A stretch of 64,000 nucleotides of DNA from Sanguibacter hominis ATCC BAA-789 (GCF_012396185.1 NZ_JAAXOW010000001.1:1-64000); one strand, 5' to 3'. Shown: positions 33,505 through 43,164, counted from the stretch's first letter. Program-made: numbers and translations. The notes: a model not told the origin generated them from the sequence alone.

Positions 33505-36270
33505 ATGACGATCGAGGACCAGCCCGAGCCGCGCGACGAGGCTCCCGACGCCGCGCTGCACCACGGCGACGCCGCTCCCGCTGGCGAGCCGCGCGAGCGG
33601 CGCGGCACCCCGGGCCGCTGGGGCGCGGAGCCAGACTGGTCGAAGCTCGAGGGCGTGCCGCGCCGCCACGTCGAGGTCACCGGTCCGCAGTGGGGTGCGT
33701 CGTCGCTCGACGCGCGCACCCTCGTCGACCGGCCGGGCGCCGAGCCGGCTCTCGACCTCGGCCCGCTCGGAGCGCCCCCGACGCGCCCTGTCACGCCCCC
33801 CGCACCCTCGCCTGCCGCGCAGGTGCCAGCACGGGCGTCGACCCCCCAGGCTTCCCCTTCGCCCTCGGTGGAGAGCGGGCCCGCCCCGGTCGCTGCTCCG
33901 GCTCCCGCAACGGACCCCGAGCCTGCCTGGTCGACGGCCTGGGACGAGGACGTGCCGCTCGCCGAGCCGCCCGCCGACTGGGACGAGCCGGTCTGGCTCC
34001 CCGAGGACGGCGACGCGACCGCCACAGCCACGGGCTCGCCCTACGGCCGAGCACCTCGGCGACCACGACCCACGAGAGCTGATCGTCCTGAGATCGTCCC
34101 CGTGACGACCGAAGGACTCGACGGGCGCGAGGCGGCCGAGGCGGTCCTGCGTCGCCTCGTCGGTCGCGAGGACGCACGGCTGCGGGACGACCAGTGGCGC
34201 GCGATCGACGCGATCGTGTCCCACCAGCGCCGCGTGCTCGTCGTCCAGCGCACGGGCTGGGGAAAGTCCGCCGTGTACTTCGTCGCGACCTCGCTCCTGC
34301 GGGAGCGAGGCGAGGGACCGACCGTCATCGTCTCGCCGCTCCTCGCACTCATGCGCGACCAGATCGCGGCCGCCAGCCGCGCCGGGGTGCGCGCCGTGAC
34401 GATCAACTCGTCGAACGTCACCGAGTGGGACGACATCCAGGACCGCATCGCCTCGGGCGACGTCGACGTCCTGCTGTGCTCCCCCGAGCGGCTCAACAAC
34501 CCCGACTTCCGCGACTCGGTGCTGCCGCGCCTCGCCGCGACCGCGGGCCTCGTCGTGGTCGACGAGGCGCACTGCATCTCCGACTGGGGGCACGACTTCC
34601 GCCCCGACTACCGCCGGATCCGCGACCTCGTCGCCGACCTGCCGGCGGGCATCCCCGTGCTCGCGACGACCGCGACCGCGAACGAGCGCGTGACGCTCGA
34701 CGTCGCGGAGCAGCTCGCGGTGCACCGTGACGCCGACGGGCACGTCGCGACCGCCGACGGCGTCCGCCCGGGCGACGAGGTGCTCGTCCTGCGTGGTGGC
34801 CTCGACCGCGAGTCGCTCCACCTCGCGGTCCTGCCCGTGACCGACCAGCCCACGCGCATCGCGTGGCTCGTCGAGGCGCTGCCGCGACTGACCGGCTCCG
34901 GCATCGTCTACTGCCTCACGGTCGCCGCCGCCGAGCAGGTCGCCGAGCAGCTGCGCACCGCGGGCATCGAGGTCCGCGCCTACACGGGGCGCACCGACAC
35001 CGCTGAGCGCGAGGCGCTCGAGGCCGACCTCAAGGAGAACCGCGTCAAGGCCCTCGTCGCGACATCGGCGCTCGGTATGGGCTTCGACAAGCCGGACCTC
35101 GGCTTCGTCGTCCACCTCGGGGCCCCGAGCTCGCCGATCGCGTACTACCAGCAGGTCGGCCGCGCCGGCCGCGGCGTCGACCGCGCGACCGTCGTCCTCG
35201 TCCCCGGCGAGGAGGACCAGCGCATCTGGGACTACTTCGGGTCGCTCGCCTTCCCCGCCGAGGGGCAGGTGCGGGCCGTGCTGCGCGCGCTCTCCGAGAA
35301 CGGCACGATGTCGCTCCCCGCCCTCGAGACGCGCGTCGACCTCAAGCGGTCGCGGCTCGAGATGATGCTCAAGGTCCTCGACGTCGACGGCGTCGTCCGA
35401 CGCGTCCGCGGCGGCTGGGAGGTCACCGGCGAGCCGTGGACGTACGAGGGTGAACGGTACGAGCGGGTCGAGCGCGCACGTCGCACCGAGCAGGAGGCGA
35501 TGCTCGCCTACCAGTCGACCGGCGGCTGCCGCATGGCGTTCCTGCGGCACCAGCTCGACGACCCCGAGCTCGTCGAAGGGTGGCGGTGCGGGCGCTGCGA
35601 CCGCTGCTCGACGCTCGACCTGCCGGCCGCGCCCGACCCGTCGCTCGTGCGCCAGGCGCGCGCCGCGATGGACCGGCCCGGCATCGAGATCAGCACCCGC
35701 CGGCAGTGGCCGTCGGGGATGGCAGCGCTCGGCGTCGACCTCTCGGGGAGGCTCTCCCCCGAGGAGGTCGCCGAACCCGGCCGTGCGGTCGCACGGCTCG
35801 ACGGGCTGGGCTGGTCCGCGCCGCTGCGCGAGCTCTTCGCGCGTGCCACGCCCGACGGCGAGGTGCCGACCCCGCTGCGCACCGCCGCCGCGCGGGTGCT
35901 CGACGACTGGGCGGACGCTCAGCGGGTCGACGGGATCGTGTGGATCGCGTCCGCGACCCGGCCGGTCCTCGTAAGCCACCTCGCGCACGGGCTCGGCCGC
36001 TACCTCGACAAGCCGGTCGTCGGCTCGGTCGAGCCAGCCCCTGGGGTCCCGGCAGGCAGACGGGACGTCAACTCTGCGATCCGCCTCGCGGGCGTCGCGC
36101 AACGCCTGCGGCCCGCGCTCTCGGAGGCCGCTGCCGCGGGGCTTCCCGGGCGGAGCGTGCTGCTCGTCGACGACCTGACCGACTCGGGGTGGACCCTCAC
36201 GGTAGCCGCCCGGATGCTGCGCCAGGCGGGCGCCGCTCGCGTGCTGCCGTTCGTCCTCGCCCAGGCCTGA
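33505..36270 (+). CDS. RecQ-type DNA helicase fused to a phosphoribosyltransferase-like domain
   Basis: A 921-residue protein. Residues 1-195 are Pro/Ala/Glu-rich and probably disordered. The superfamily 2 helicase core follows with Walker A TGWGKS near residue 250, DEAH box near residue 353 (DEAHCISDWGHDFRPDY), TATAN, and motif VI QVGRAGRG near residue 550. A RecQ-type zinc site has one cysteine in TGGCRMAF (near 673) and three in CGRCDRC (near 695). No HRDC domain is seen. The C-terminal ~200 residues end in VLLVDDLTDSGWT (near 888), a PRPP-loop-like signature of type I phosphoribosyltransferases. Probable roles are repair and recombination. The PRTase part may bind nucleotides rather than catalyse. 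Confidence 0.88.
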   Translation: MTIEDQPEPRDEAPDAALHHGDAAPAGEPRERRGTPGRWGAEPDWSKLEGVPRRHVEVTGPQWGASSLDARTLVDRPGAEPALDLGPLGAPPTRPVTPPAPSPAAQVPARASTPQASPSPSVESGPAPVAAPAPATDPEPAWSTAWDEDVPLAEPPADWDEPVWLPEDGDATATATGSPYGRAPRRPRPTRADRPEIVPVTTEGLDGREAAEAVLRRLVGREDARLRDDQWRAIDAIVSHQRRVLVVQRTGWGKSAVYFVATSLLRERGEGPTVIVSPLLALMRDQIAAASRAGVRAVTINSSNVTEWDDIQDRIASGDVDVLLCSPERLNNPDFRDSVLPRLAATAGLVVVDEAHCISDWGHDFRPDYRRIRDLVADLPAGIPVLATTATANERVTLDVAEQLAVHRDADGHVATADGVRPGDEVLVLRGGLDRESLHLAVLPVTDQPTRIAWLVEALPRLTGSGIVYCLTVAAAEQVAEQLRTAGIEVRAYTGRTDTAEREALEADLKENRVKALVATSALGMGFDKPDLGFVVHLGAPSSPIAYYQQVGRAGRGVDRATVVLVPGEEDQRIWDYFGSLAFPAEGQVRAVLRALSENGTMSLPALETRVDLKRSRLEMMLKVLDVDGVVRRVRGGWEVTGEPWTYEGERYERVERARRTEQEAMLAYQSTGGCRMAFLRHQLDDPELVEGWRCGRCDRCSTLDLPAAPDPSLVRQARAAMDRPGIEISTRRQWPSGMAALGVDLSGRLSPEEVAEPGRAVARLDGLGWSAPLRELFARATPDGEVPTPLRTAAARVLDDWADAQRVDGIVWIASATRPVLVSHLAHGLGRYLDKPVVGSVEPAPGVPAGRRDVNSAIRLAGVAQRLRPALSEAAAAGLPGRSVLLVDDLTDSGWTLTVAARMLRQAGAARVLPFVLAQA

Positions 36271-36301
36271 CCATGTCCCGTCCCACTCCCCAGGAGACCT
36301 C

Positions 36302-36913
36302 ATGAGCACTGCGCCCGCTGTCGCCCCCGGTGACCTCAGAGTCGTAGCCCTCTTGCGGGGCGTGAACGTGGGCGGCCGGACCATCCCGATGGCGCAGCTG
36401 CGGACCGTCGTCGCAGCGAGCGGCGCGCGTGCCGTCCGCACGGTCCTCGCGAGCGGCAACGTCCTGGTCGACGTCACCGAGGACGCCCCGCTCGCGGACG
36501 TGCGCGCCGACCTCGAGAGCAGGATCAGCGAGGCGTTCGGATACGACGCGCACCTCGCCCTCCTCCCGCTCGGGCTCGCGACCGAGCTCGCCGACGCCGT
36601 CCCGTGGCCCGACGACGACACCGCGCACGGGTACGTCGTCATCTCGACCTCTCCCGGCCTCCTCGCAGAGGCCGCGGCCGAGGCGGCTACGGTGACAGCC
36701 GCGCGGACCGGGGCTCCCGAGGCATCCCTCGAGGCCTGGCAGGCGCCGCCTGCTGACCTGGCGCGTCGTCTTGCGGACGTGGGCCTCGACGCGCTCCTGT
36801 GGCGCTGCCCGCGCGGATCGTCCCTCACGACACCGCTCGCCAAGGTCCTCGCGCGCTCGCGCTTCCGCGTCGCGACCACCCGCAACGTCAAGACCCTGCG
36901 CCGCTTCGCCTGA
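36302..36913 (+). CDS. DUF1697 family protein
   Basis: A 203-residue protein with the typical start VVALLRGVNVGGRTIPMAQLR and VRTVLASGNVLVD, and the ending NVKTLRRFA near TTRNVKTL. The fold resembles ferredoxin-like repeats and no reaction is known. The ATG at 36302 follows CAGGAGACCTC, a good ribosome binding site. It starts 31 nt after the helicase gene and is likely co-transcribed with it. Confidence 0.85.
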   Translation: MSTAPAVAPGDLRVVALLRGVNVGGRTIPMAQLRTVVAASGARAVRTVLASGNVLVDVTEDAPLADVRADLESRISEAFGYDAHLALLPLGLATELADAVPWPDDDTAHGYVVISTSPGLLAEAAAEAATVTAARTGAPEASLEAWQAPPADLARRLADVGLDALLWRCPRGSSLTTPLAKVLARSRFRVATTRNVKTLRRFA

Positions 36914-36942
36914 TCAGCGTCCCGGACCAGGCGCGAGCCCGC

Positions 36943-37434
36943 TCAGGCGTCGGCGTCCTCGGGCGGCCAGACGACCCGGAACCGCTCCGCGACGACGACC
37001 GAGTCGTTCGTCAGAGCGAAGCCCAGGCTCGCGCCGACACGCTCCCAGTAGCGCCGATGGCCACGACGCCACGACTCGATCGAGCGGTCCCCCTCACCCT
37101 CGTCGTACGCGAACGCTGCATCCACCTCGCGGAAACGCACGCGCCGCAGCTCGGTCGTCCGCAGGATGATGCGGGGCACGCCCGCACCGTCGCACACGAC
37201 CCAGTGGTCACCCACCTCGGGAACCGTGTCCCCGAGAACCTCGTACTCGTCGAGGAGGGACGCGGTCGCGCGCTTGACCCCGGACAGGACGAGGCCGAGC
37301 AGCTCGTCTGCGAGCGCCGGACCGTCACCAAAGCTGTCGACGACGGGCACGGGTGCCGACGGAGCCGGGCCCCGGCCCGAGGCAAGGTAGGCAGACCACA
37401 TCGCGGCGGCCGCGCGGCTGTCGGGCGGGGTCAT
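36943..37434 (-). CDS. ASCH-domain protein
   Basis: A 163-residue cytoplasmic protein with an ASCH (PUA-like) fold: FGDGPALADELLGLVLSGVKRAT near residue 30, the GDHWVVCDGAGVPRIILRTTE beta region (shown in part), and YWERVGASLGF near residue 138. ASCH proteins are thought to bind RNA or modified nucleotides, and some hydrolyse N4-acetylcytidine, but activity here is not known. The ATG at 37434 has GAGG 7 nt upstream. It is 44 nt downstream of hisD in the same direction and likely shares its transcript. Confidence 0.82.
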   Translation of the reverse strand: MTPPDSRAAAAMWSAYLASGRGPAPSAPVPVVDSFGDGPALADELLGLVLSGVKRATASLLDEYEVLGDTVPEVGDHWVVCDGAGVPRIILRTTELRRVRFREVDAAFAYDEGEGDRSIESWRRGHRRYWERVGASLGFALTNDSVVVAERFRVVWPPEDADA

Positions 37435-37478
37435 CCAGGTACCTCGTCTCGTCGTGCACGGCACCGCCGCGCGACAGG

Positions 37479-38801
37479 TCAGAACCGCGCGCTGATCGCC
37501 TCACCGTGCGCGGGAAGGTCCTCCGCCTGGGCGAACGTGACGATCTGGTCGGCGATCGTCGCCAGGCCCTCGCGCGAGTACTCGACGACCTGCACGGCCC
37601 GCACGAAGCTGTGCACGCCCAGCCCCGACGAGAAGTGCGCGCACCCTCCCGTCGGGAGGACGTGGTTCGAGCCCGCCATGTAGTCACCGAGCGGCACCGG
37701 GGAGTACGGACCGACGAAGATCGCGCCAGCGCTCGTCACGCGGTCCGCGAGCGCGGCCGCGTCGTCGGTCTGGATCTCGAGGTGCTCGGCGCCGTACGCG
37801 TTGACGACCGCGAGGCCCTGCTCGACGTCGTCCACCAGGACGATCGCGGACTGCGGTCCACCGAGCGCGGTCGCGACACGCTCCGCGTGCCGCGTCGCGG
37901 CGGCACGCCGCGCGAGCGCCCCATCGACCGCGTCGGCGAGCTCGACCGAGTCCGTGACGAGCACGGACGCCGCCATCGGGTCGTGCTCCGCCTGGCTCAG
38001 CAGGTCGGCCGCGACGTGCTCGGGGTCAGCGGTCGCGTCGGCGAGCACGGCGATCTCGGTGGGCCCCGCCTCCGCGTCGATACCGACGACGCCGCGCACG
38101 AGGCGCTTCGCCGCAGCGACGAAGACGTTGCCGGGCCCCGTGATGACATCGACGGGCTCCGCGAGGACGTCGCCGTCCTGAGGCAGCTCCCCTGCCGCGC
38201 CATAGGCGAGCATCGCGACCGCCTGGGCACCGCCGACCGCGTACACCTCGTCGACGCCCAGCAGCGCGCACGCCGCGAGGATCGTCGGGTTGGGCAGGCC
38301 GCCGTCCTGCGCCTGCGGCGGAGACGTCACCACGAGCGAGCGGACACCTGCCTCCTGCGCCGCGACGACGTTCATGATGACCGACGACGGGTACACGGCG
38401 AGGCCGCCGGGCACGTAGAGCCCGACGCGCTGCACCGGGATCCACCGCTGACGCACCCTCGCCCCGGGGGCCAGGTCGACGACGAGCTCGGTCGGTCGCT
38501 GCGCGGCGTGCACCTGACGCACGCGGTTGATCGACTCCTCGAGGCTCGCCCGAAGGGTCGCGTCGAGTCCCTCGAGCGCCGCGGTGATCGCCTCCGCCGG
38601 TACCCGCACGTGCTCGGGCCGAACACCGTCGAACTTCTCGGCGTAATCACGCAGCGCGGCAGCGCCGCGCGAGCGGACGTCGTCGATGATCGGTGCGACG
38701 AGCTTCGTCGCGTCCTCGACGCCGACCTCGGGGCGAGGCAGGGTCGCGGCGAGCTCACGGGCGGACAGGGAGCGACCACGCAGGTCGAGACGGTTGATCA
38801 C
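37479..38801 (-). CDS. hisD: Histidinol dehydrogenase
   Basis: Zinc-dependent, NAD-linked enzyme of the last two histidine steps. The 440-residue product has [17 protein letters not shown] near residue 125, [13 protein letters not shown] near residue 220, the metal-binding QAEHDP near residue 265 and [10 protein letters not shown] near residue 370. The GTG at 38801 is chosen because the family starts INRLDLRG and TAGAGT ends 7 nt upstream. The longer ATG-initiated frame has an unconserved N-terminus. It is separated from hisC by 4.8 kb. Confidence 0.95.
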   Translation of the reverse strand: MINRLDLRGRSLSARELAATLPRPEVGVEDATKLVAPIIDDVRSRGAAALRDYAEKFDGVRPEHVRVPAEAITAALEGLDATLRASLEESINRVRQVHAAQRPTELVVDLAPGARVRQRWIPVQRVGLYVPGGLAVYPSSVIMNVVAAQEAGVRSLVVTSPPQAQDGGLPNPTILAACALLGVDEVYAVGGAQAVAMLAYGAAGELPQDGDVLAEPVDVITGPGNVFVAAAKRLVRGVVGIDAEAGPTEIAVLADATADPEHVAADLLSQAEHDPMAASVLVTDSVELADAVDGALARRAAATRHAERVATALGGPQSAIVLVDDVEQGLAVVNAYGAEHLEIQTDDAAALADRVTSAGAIFVGPYSPVPLGDYMAGSNHVLPTGGCAHFSSGLGVHSFVRAVQVVEYSREGLATIADQIVTFAQAEDLPAHGEAISARF

Positions 38802-38808
38802 GACGCCA

Positions 38809-38814
38809 ACTCTA
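38809..38814 (-). promoter_or_regulatory. hisD leaderless promoter -10 box
   Basis: TAGAGT on the minus strand followed by TGGCGTC and GTG. It is nearly the same string as the hisC promoter, differing by one inserted G. No Shine-Dalgarno is present. Confidence 0.55.
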
Positions 38815-38880
38815 GTCCGAGCCCCGCACCCCGGTCGCGAGCTTTCCCGGCGACTGCCGCCGACCTGCGAGACTGGGCTC

Positions 38881-39105
38881 ATGAACGACGTGACGATCCG
38901 TGACGAGTCCATCCGGCTCGGTCAGTTCCTCAAGCTCGCCGACCTCGCGGAGTCCGGTGCCGAGGCGCGCGAGCTCGTGGCTGACGGCGCCGTGAGCGTC
39001 AACGGTGAGACCGACGAACGGCGTGGTCGTCAGCTCGTCCCCGGCGACGTCGTCTCCGTGTCGGGCCCGGGCGGGACCCGCACGGCGCGCGTCGCGCGCG
39101 CCTGA
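38881..39105 (+). CDS. Small S4-domain RNA-binding protein (YaaA/RqcP-like)
   Basis: A 74-residue protein that is one S4 fold: [32 protein letters not shown] and [14 protein letters not shown]. Such proteins bind structured RNA, and the RqcP member helps ribosome quality control in Bacillus. Here the function is inferred only by fold. The ATG at 38881 has no Shine-Dalgarno. GAGACT lies 6 nt upstream. It is divergent from hisD. Confidence 0.85.
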   Translation: MNDVTIRDESIRLGQFLKLADLAESGAEARELVADGAVSVNGETDERRGRQLVPGDVVSVSGPGGTRTARVARA

Positions 39106-39143
39106 CGCGCTCCCCGACGGGCTCTTCGCCGGGCCGGTCGATC

Positions 39144-39159
39144 GGCCTCGCTCGAGGCC
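39144..39159. terminator. Hairpin between convergent genes
   Basis: GGCCTC/GAGGCC stem with a GCTC loop between the S4-domain gene (plus) and the split-barrel oxidoreductase gene (minus). A competing GGCCG/CGGCC hairpin lies just before it. Confidence 0.45.
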
Positions 39160-39173
39160 TCTGACGTCCCGCC

Positions 39174-39581
39174 TCAGCGGGCCATGTACGCCGAGCTCAT
39201 CACCTTGTCGACCGCCATGCGCAGGACGACTCGCTGCGGGTTCGGCTCGAGCACACGGTAGCGCAGGCCGTAACGGCGCACCGCCTCCGCGATCTCGTCC
39301 GGGTCTTCCACGACCGTCGTCGGTCCCTCGAGGGTGATCCACCGCCCGCCGTCGACCTGACAGACAGCCGCGCGCGCGGGCCCCCCGTCAGCGTTCCCGG
39401 CGGCGAGGTTGCGCGCCTTGACGCTCGTGACGTTCGTCGTGATGCGCAGCACCCCGGCGCCGTCGTCCCACGTGAAGCCGACGGGGACGACGTGCGGGGA
39501 ACCGTCCGCGCGGAGGGTCGACAACGTCGCGAGGTGCCGCTCCGTGACGAAGACGTGCTGCTCGGGGGTCAGGTGGATCAC
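39174..39581 (-). CDS. PPOX-class F420-dependent oxidoreductase-like protein
   Basis: A 135-residue split-barrel protein resembling pyridoxamine-5'-phosphate oxidase and the F420-dependent biliverdin-reductase group. It shows LATLSTLRADGSPHVVPVGF near residue 18, VKARNLAAG near residue 55 and a C-terminal VVLRMAVDKVMSS. Which cofactor it uses (F420 or FMN) cannot be decided from the sequence alone. The GTG at 39581 has GGAG 6 nt upstream. It follows dnaE by 37 nt in the same direction. Confidence 0.82.
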   Translation of the reverse strand: MIHLTPEQHVFVTERHLATLSTLRADGSPHVVPVGFTWDDGAGVLRITTNVTSVKARNLAAGNADGGPARAAVCQVDGGRWITLEGPTTVVEDPDEIAEAVRRYGLRYRVLEPNPQRVVLRMAVDKVMSSAYMAR

Positions 39582-39618
39582 GTGTCGCTCCGGTCTCGGG
39601 AAGGGAAGCAGGCGCAGG

Positions 39619-42600
39619 TCAGCTGGCGAGGCAGGTCGGGCCCAGGAGTGCCTTGAGGTCGCCGAACAGCGCGGGCGAGCGCTCGACGCGCAGCCTGTCC
39701 TCGACCTTCATGAGCGTCGCGCGGCCGGGCTCGGTGAGCTTGAGGTGCACCTCGGTCGCACCGGGGTGCGTGCGCAGGATGTCGCGCAGCCGCTCGACGA
39801 CGGGCTGCGTGCACCGCGACACCGGCACCGTCACGAGCACGGGCGAGTCCGGGCCTGCGCTCGTGTCCGGGAGAGAGAGCTCCATCGCCTGCAGCGACAT
39901 CGTCTCGTCGCGCCGCCGGACACGTCCCTTGAGCGTGACGATCTGGTCCTCCGCGAGGATCGTCGAGTACGCGAGGTACGTCTCGCCGAAGAACATGACC
40001 TCGATCGAGCCTTCGAGGTCCTCGATCGTCACGGCGGCCCACGGGTTGCCGTTCTTCGACATCTTGCGCTGGAGCGAGGTGATCAGGCCGGCGATCGTCA
40101 CGACCGAACCGTCAGAGCGCCCCTCGTCGGTGATGAGCGCGGCGATCGACGTCTCCGCGGCCCGGGACAGCACGTGCTCGAGGCCCGAGAGGGGGTGGTC
40201 GGAGACGTAGAGGCCGAGCATCTCGCGCTCGAACGTCAGCAGCTGCTTCTTGTCCCAGTCCGGCAGGTCCGGGACGTCGACGCTGAACCCGATCGACTCG
40301 TCCTCGTCGGTCGCGCCGAAGTCCGCGAAGAGGTCGAACTGCCCCTCGGCCTCCTTGCGCTTGACCCCGATCACCGAGTCCACGGCCTGCTCGTGGACCA
40401 TGACGAGCGAGCGCCGCGTGTGCCCGAGCGAGTCGAACGCGCCGCCCTTGATGAGCGACTCGATCGTGCGCTTGTTGCAGACGACGGCAGGCACCTTGTC
40501 GAGGAAGTCGGTGAACGACGTGAAGTCACCCTTCTCCTCGCGCACCGCGACGATCGACTCGACGACGTTCGCGCCGACGTTGCGGATGGCGGTCAGGCCG
40601 AAGCGGATGTCGGCGCCGACGGCGGTGAAGTTCGCCGAGGACGAGTTGACGTCCGGCGGGAGCACGGTGATGCCCATGTGGCGGCACTCGTTGAGGTAGA
40701 GCGCCGACTTGTCCTTGTCGTCCTTGACGCTCGTCAGGAGCGCGGCCATGTACTCGACCGGGTAGTTCGCCTTGAGGTAAGCCGTCCAGTACGAGACGAC
40801 GCCGTACGCGGCGGAGTGCGCCTTGTTGAACGCGTAGTCGGAGAACGGCAGCAGGATGTTCCAGAGCGTCTGGACCGCGTCCATCGAGAAGCCGCGCGCC
40901 ATCATGCCCGCGGAGAAGCCCTCGAACTGCTTGTCCAGCTCGGACTTCTTCTTCTTGCCCATCGCGCGGCGCAGGATGTCTGCCTGGCCGAGCGTGTACC
41001 CGGCCAGCTTCTGCGCGATCGCCATGACCTGCTCCTGGTACACGATCAGGCCGTACGTGTTGCCCAGGACGTCCTCGAGCGCCTCTGCGAGCTCCGGGTG
41101 GATCGGGGTGACCTCCTGGAGCCCGTTCTTGCGCAGCGCGTAGTTCGTGTGCGAGTTCGCGCCCATCGGGCCCGGTCGGTAGAGCGCGCCGACGGCGGAG
41201 ATGTCCTCGAAGTTGTCCGGGCGCATGAGCTTGAGCAGCGAGCGCATGCCCCCGCCATCGAGCTGGAACACGCCGAGCGTGTCGCCGCGCGCGAGCAGCT
41301 CGTACGCCTTCGGGTCGTCGAGCGTGAGGTCCTCGAGGACGACCGGCTCCTTGCCGTTCGCGACGATGTTGTCGAGCGCGTCGTCGAGGATCGTGAGATT
41401 GCGCAGCCCCAGGAAGTCCATCTTGATGAGGCCGAGCTCTTCGCACTTCGGGTAGTCGAACTGCGTGATGACCGCGCCGTCCTGGGGGCGGCGCATGATC
41501 GGGATGATGTCGATCAGCGGGTCGCTCGACATGATGACGCCGGCGGCGTGGACGCCCCACTGCCGCTTCAGTCCCTCGATGCCCTTCGCGAGCTCGACGA
41601 CGCGCTGCGCGTCCGGGTCGGCGGCGTGGACCTGCCGGAACTCCTCCGCCTCGGCGTACCGCTTGTCGTTCGGGTCGAAGATGCCGGACAGCGAGATGTC
41701 CTTGCCCATGATCGCGGGCGGCATCGCCTTGGTGAGCTTCTCACCCATCGCGAACGGGAAGTCGAGGAGGCGTGACGAGTCCTTGAGCGCCTGCTTCGCC
41801 TTGATCGTGCCGTACGTGACGATCTGCGCGACGCGGTCCTCGCCGTACTTCTCCGTGACGTACCTGATGACCTCGCCACGCCGGCGCTCGTCGAAGTCGA
41901 CGTCGAAGTCGGGCATCGAGACGCGGTCCGGGTTGAGGAAGCGCTCGAAGATCAGGCCGTGCTGGAGCGGGTCGAGGTCGGTGATGCGCATCGCGTACGC
42001 GGCCATGGAGCCCGCACCCGAACCACGGCCGGGCCCGACCCGGATCCCGTTGTCCTTCGACCAGTTGATGAAGTCCGCGACGACGAGGAAGTAGCCGGGG
42101 AAGCCCATCTGCGTGATGACCTGGCACTCGTAGTCCGCCTGCTTGCGGACCTCGGGGGTGATCCCGTCGGGGTACCGCACGGCGAGCCCTCGCTCGACCT
42201 CCTTGATGAACCAGGACGTCTCGTCCTCGCCGGGAGGGCACGGGTAGTTCGGCATGTAGTTGGCGCTCGTGTTGAACGAGACCTCGCACTGCTCCGCGAG
42301 CAGCACGGTGTTGTCGCACGCCTCGGGCAGCTCGGCCCACGTCCGTCGCATCTCCTCGGCCGATTTGACGTAGTAGCCGTCACCGTCGAACTTGAAGCGG
42401 CCCGGGTCCGCCAGCTTGGAGCCTGAGTTGATGCACAGCAGGGCGTCGTGGGAGTGCGAGTCCTCACGCTTGACGTAGTGCAGGTCGTTCGTCGCGAGGA
42501 GCGGTGCGCCGATCGTCTTCGCGAGGCGCAGGAGGTCCTTCTGGACGCGGGTCTCGATGTCGATCCCGTGGTCCATGAGCTCCACGTAGAAGAACTCCTT

Positions 42601-43158
42601 GCCGTAGATCTCCTGGAGCTCACCGGCGACGCGCACCGCGTCGTCCCACTGCCCGAGGCGCAGCCTGGTCTGGATCTCGCCGGAGGGGCACCCGGTCGAC
42701 GCGATCATCCCGCCCGAGTACCGCTCGATGAGGTCGCGGTCCATGCGCGGCCACTTGCCCATCTGTCCCTCGAGGGACGCGTACGAGCTCGCGCGGAAGA
42801 GGTTGTGCAGGCCCTCGTTGTTGCGGGCCCACATCGTCATGTGCGTGTAGGCGCCGCGCGCCGAGACGTCGTCCGCCTCCTGGCCGGCCTCGCCGAAACG
42901 CACGCGCGTCTGGTCGAAGCGGCTCGTGCCCGGCGTGACGTACGCCTCGACACCGATGATCGGTTTCACACCGGCCGCTGTGGCCTGCTTCCAGAAGTCG
43001 TACGCGCCGAACAGGTACCCGTGGTCGGTCGTCGCGATCGCCGTCTGCCCGAGCCTGTTGACCTCGGTGAACAGGTCCCCGAGGCGCGCTGCGCCGTCGA
43101 GCATCGAGTACTCCGTGTGGGCATGGAGGTGGACGAAGTCCGATCCGGCTGAGGGCAT
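39619..43158 (-). CDS. dnaE: DNA polymerase III alpha subunit
   Basis: Main replicative polymerase subunit, 1179 residues. Domains in order: N-terminal PHP domain (FVHLHAHTEYSMLDG, residues 8-22), palm with the catalytic aspartates in PDFDVDFDERRR near residue 418, fingers and thumb (GVHAAGVIMSSDPL, then FSDYAFNKAHSAAYG), helix-hairpin-helix region, and a C-terminal OB fold (VTIAGLITSLQRKMSKNGN). Near-normal size and all key motifs suggest the essential DnaE1 rather than the mutagenic DnaE2. The ATG at 43158 follows TAGGAT by 6 nt without a Shine-Dalgarno. Confidence 0.97.
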   Translation of the reverse strand: MPSAGSDFVHLHAHTEYSMLDGAARLGDLFTEVNRLGQTAIATTDHGYLFGAYDFWKQATAAGVKPIIGVEAYVTPGTSRFDQTRVRFGEAGQEADDVSARGAYTHMTMWARNNEGLHNLFRASSYASLEGQMGKWPRMDRDLIERYSGGMIASTGCPSGEIQTRLRLGQWDDAVRVAGELQEIYGKEFFYVELMDHGIDIETRVQKDLLRLAKTIGAPLLATNDLHYVKREDSHSHDALLCINSGSKLADPGRFKFDGDGYYVKSAEEMRRTWAELPEACDNTVLLAEQCEVSFNTSANYMPNYPCPPGEDETSWFIKEVERGLAVRYPDGITPEVRKQADYECQVITQMGFPGYFLVVADFINWSKDNGIRVGPGRGSGAGSMAAYAMRITDLDPLQHGLIFERFLNPDRVSMPDFDVDFDERRRGEVIRYVTEKYGEDRVAQIVTYGTIKAKQALKDSSRLLDFPFAMGEKLTKAMPPAIMGKDISLSGIFDPNDKRYAEAEEFRQVHAADPDAQRVVELAKGIEGLKRQWGVHAAGVIMSSDPLIDIIPIMRRPQDGAVITQFDYPKCEELGLIKMDFLGLRNLTILDDALDNIVANGKEPVVLEDLTLDDPKAYELLARGDTLGVFQLDGGGMRSLLKLMRPDNFEDISAVGALYRPGPMGANSHTNYALRKNGLQEVTPIHPELAEALEDVLGNTYGLIVYQEQVMAIAQKLAGYTLGQADILRRAMGKKKKSELDKQFEGFSAGMMARGFSMDAVQTLWNILLPFSDYAFNKAHSAAYGVVSYWTAYLKANYPVEYMAALLTSVKDDKDKSALYLNECRHMGITVLPPDVNSSSANFTAVGADIRFGLTAIRNVGANVVESIVAVREEKGDFTSFTDFLDKVPAVVCNKRTIESLIKGGAFDSLGHTRRSLVMVHEQAVDSVIGVKRKEAEGQFDLFADFGATDEDESIGFSVDVPDLPDWDKKQLLTFEREMLGLYVSDHPLSGLEHVLSRAAETSIAALITDEGRSDGSVVTIAGLITSLQRKMSKNGNPWAAVTIEDLEGSIEVMFFGETYLAYSTILAEDQIVTLKGRVRRRDETMSLQAMELSLPDTSAGPDSPVLVTVPVSRCTQPVVERLRDILRTHPGATEVHLKLTEPGRATLMKVEDRLRVERSPALFGDLKALLGPTCLAS

Positions 43159-43164
43159 GCCCCG

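Noticed and set aside
33343-36891. Very long open frame on the minus strand continuing upstream of the DHFR-like gene
   Set aside because: It is antisense to the RecQ and DUF1697 genes, is rich in Arg/Gly/Pro without motifs, and reflects the lack of stop codons in GC-rich antisense frames.
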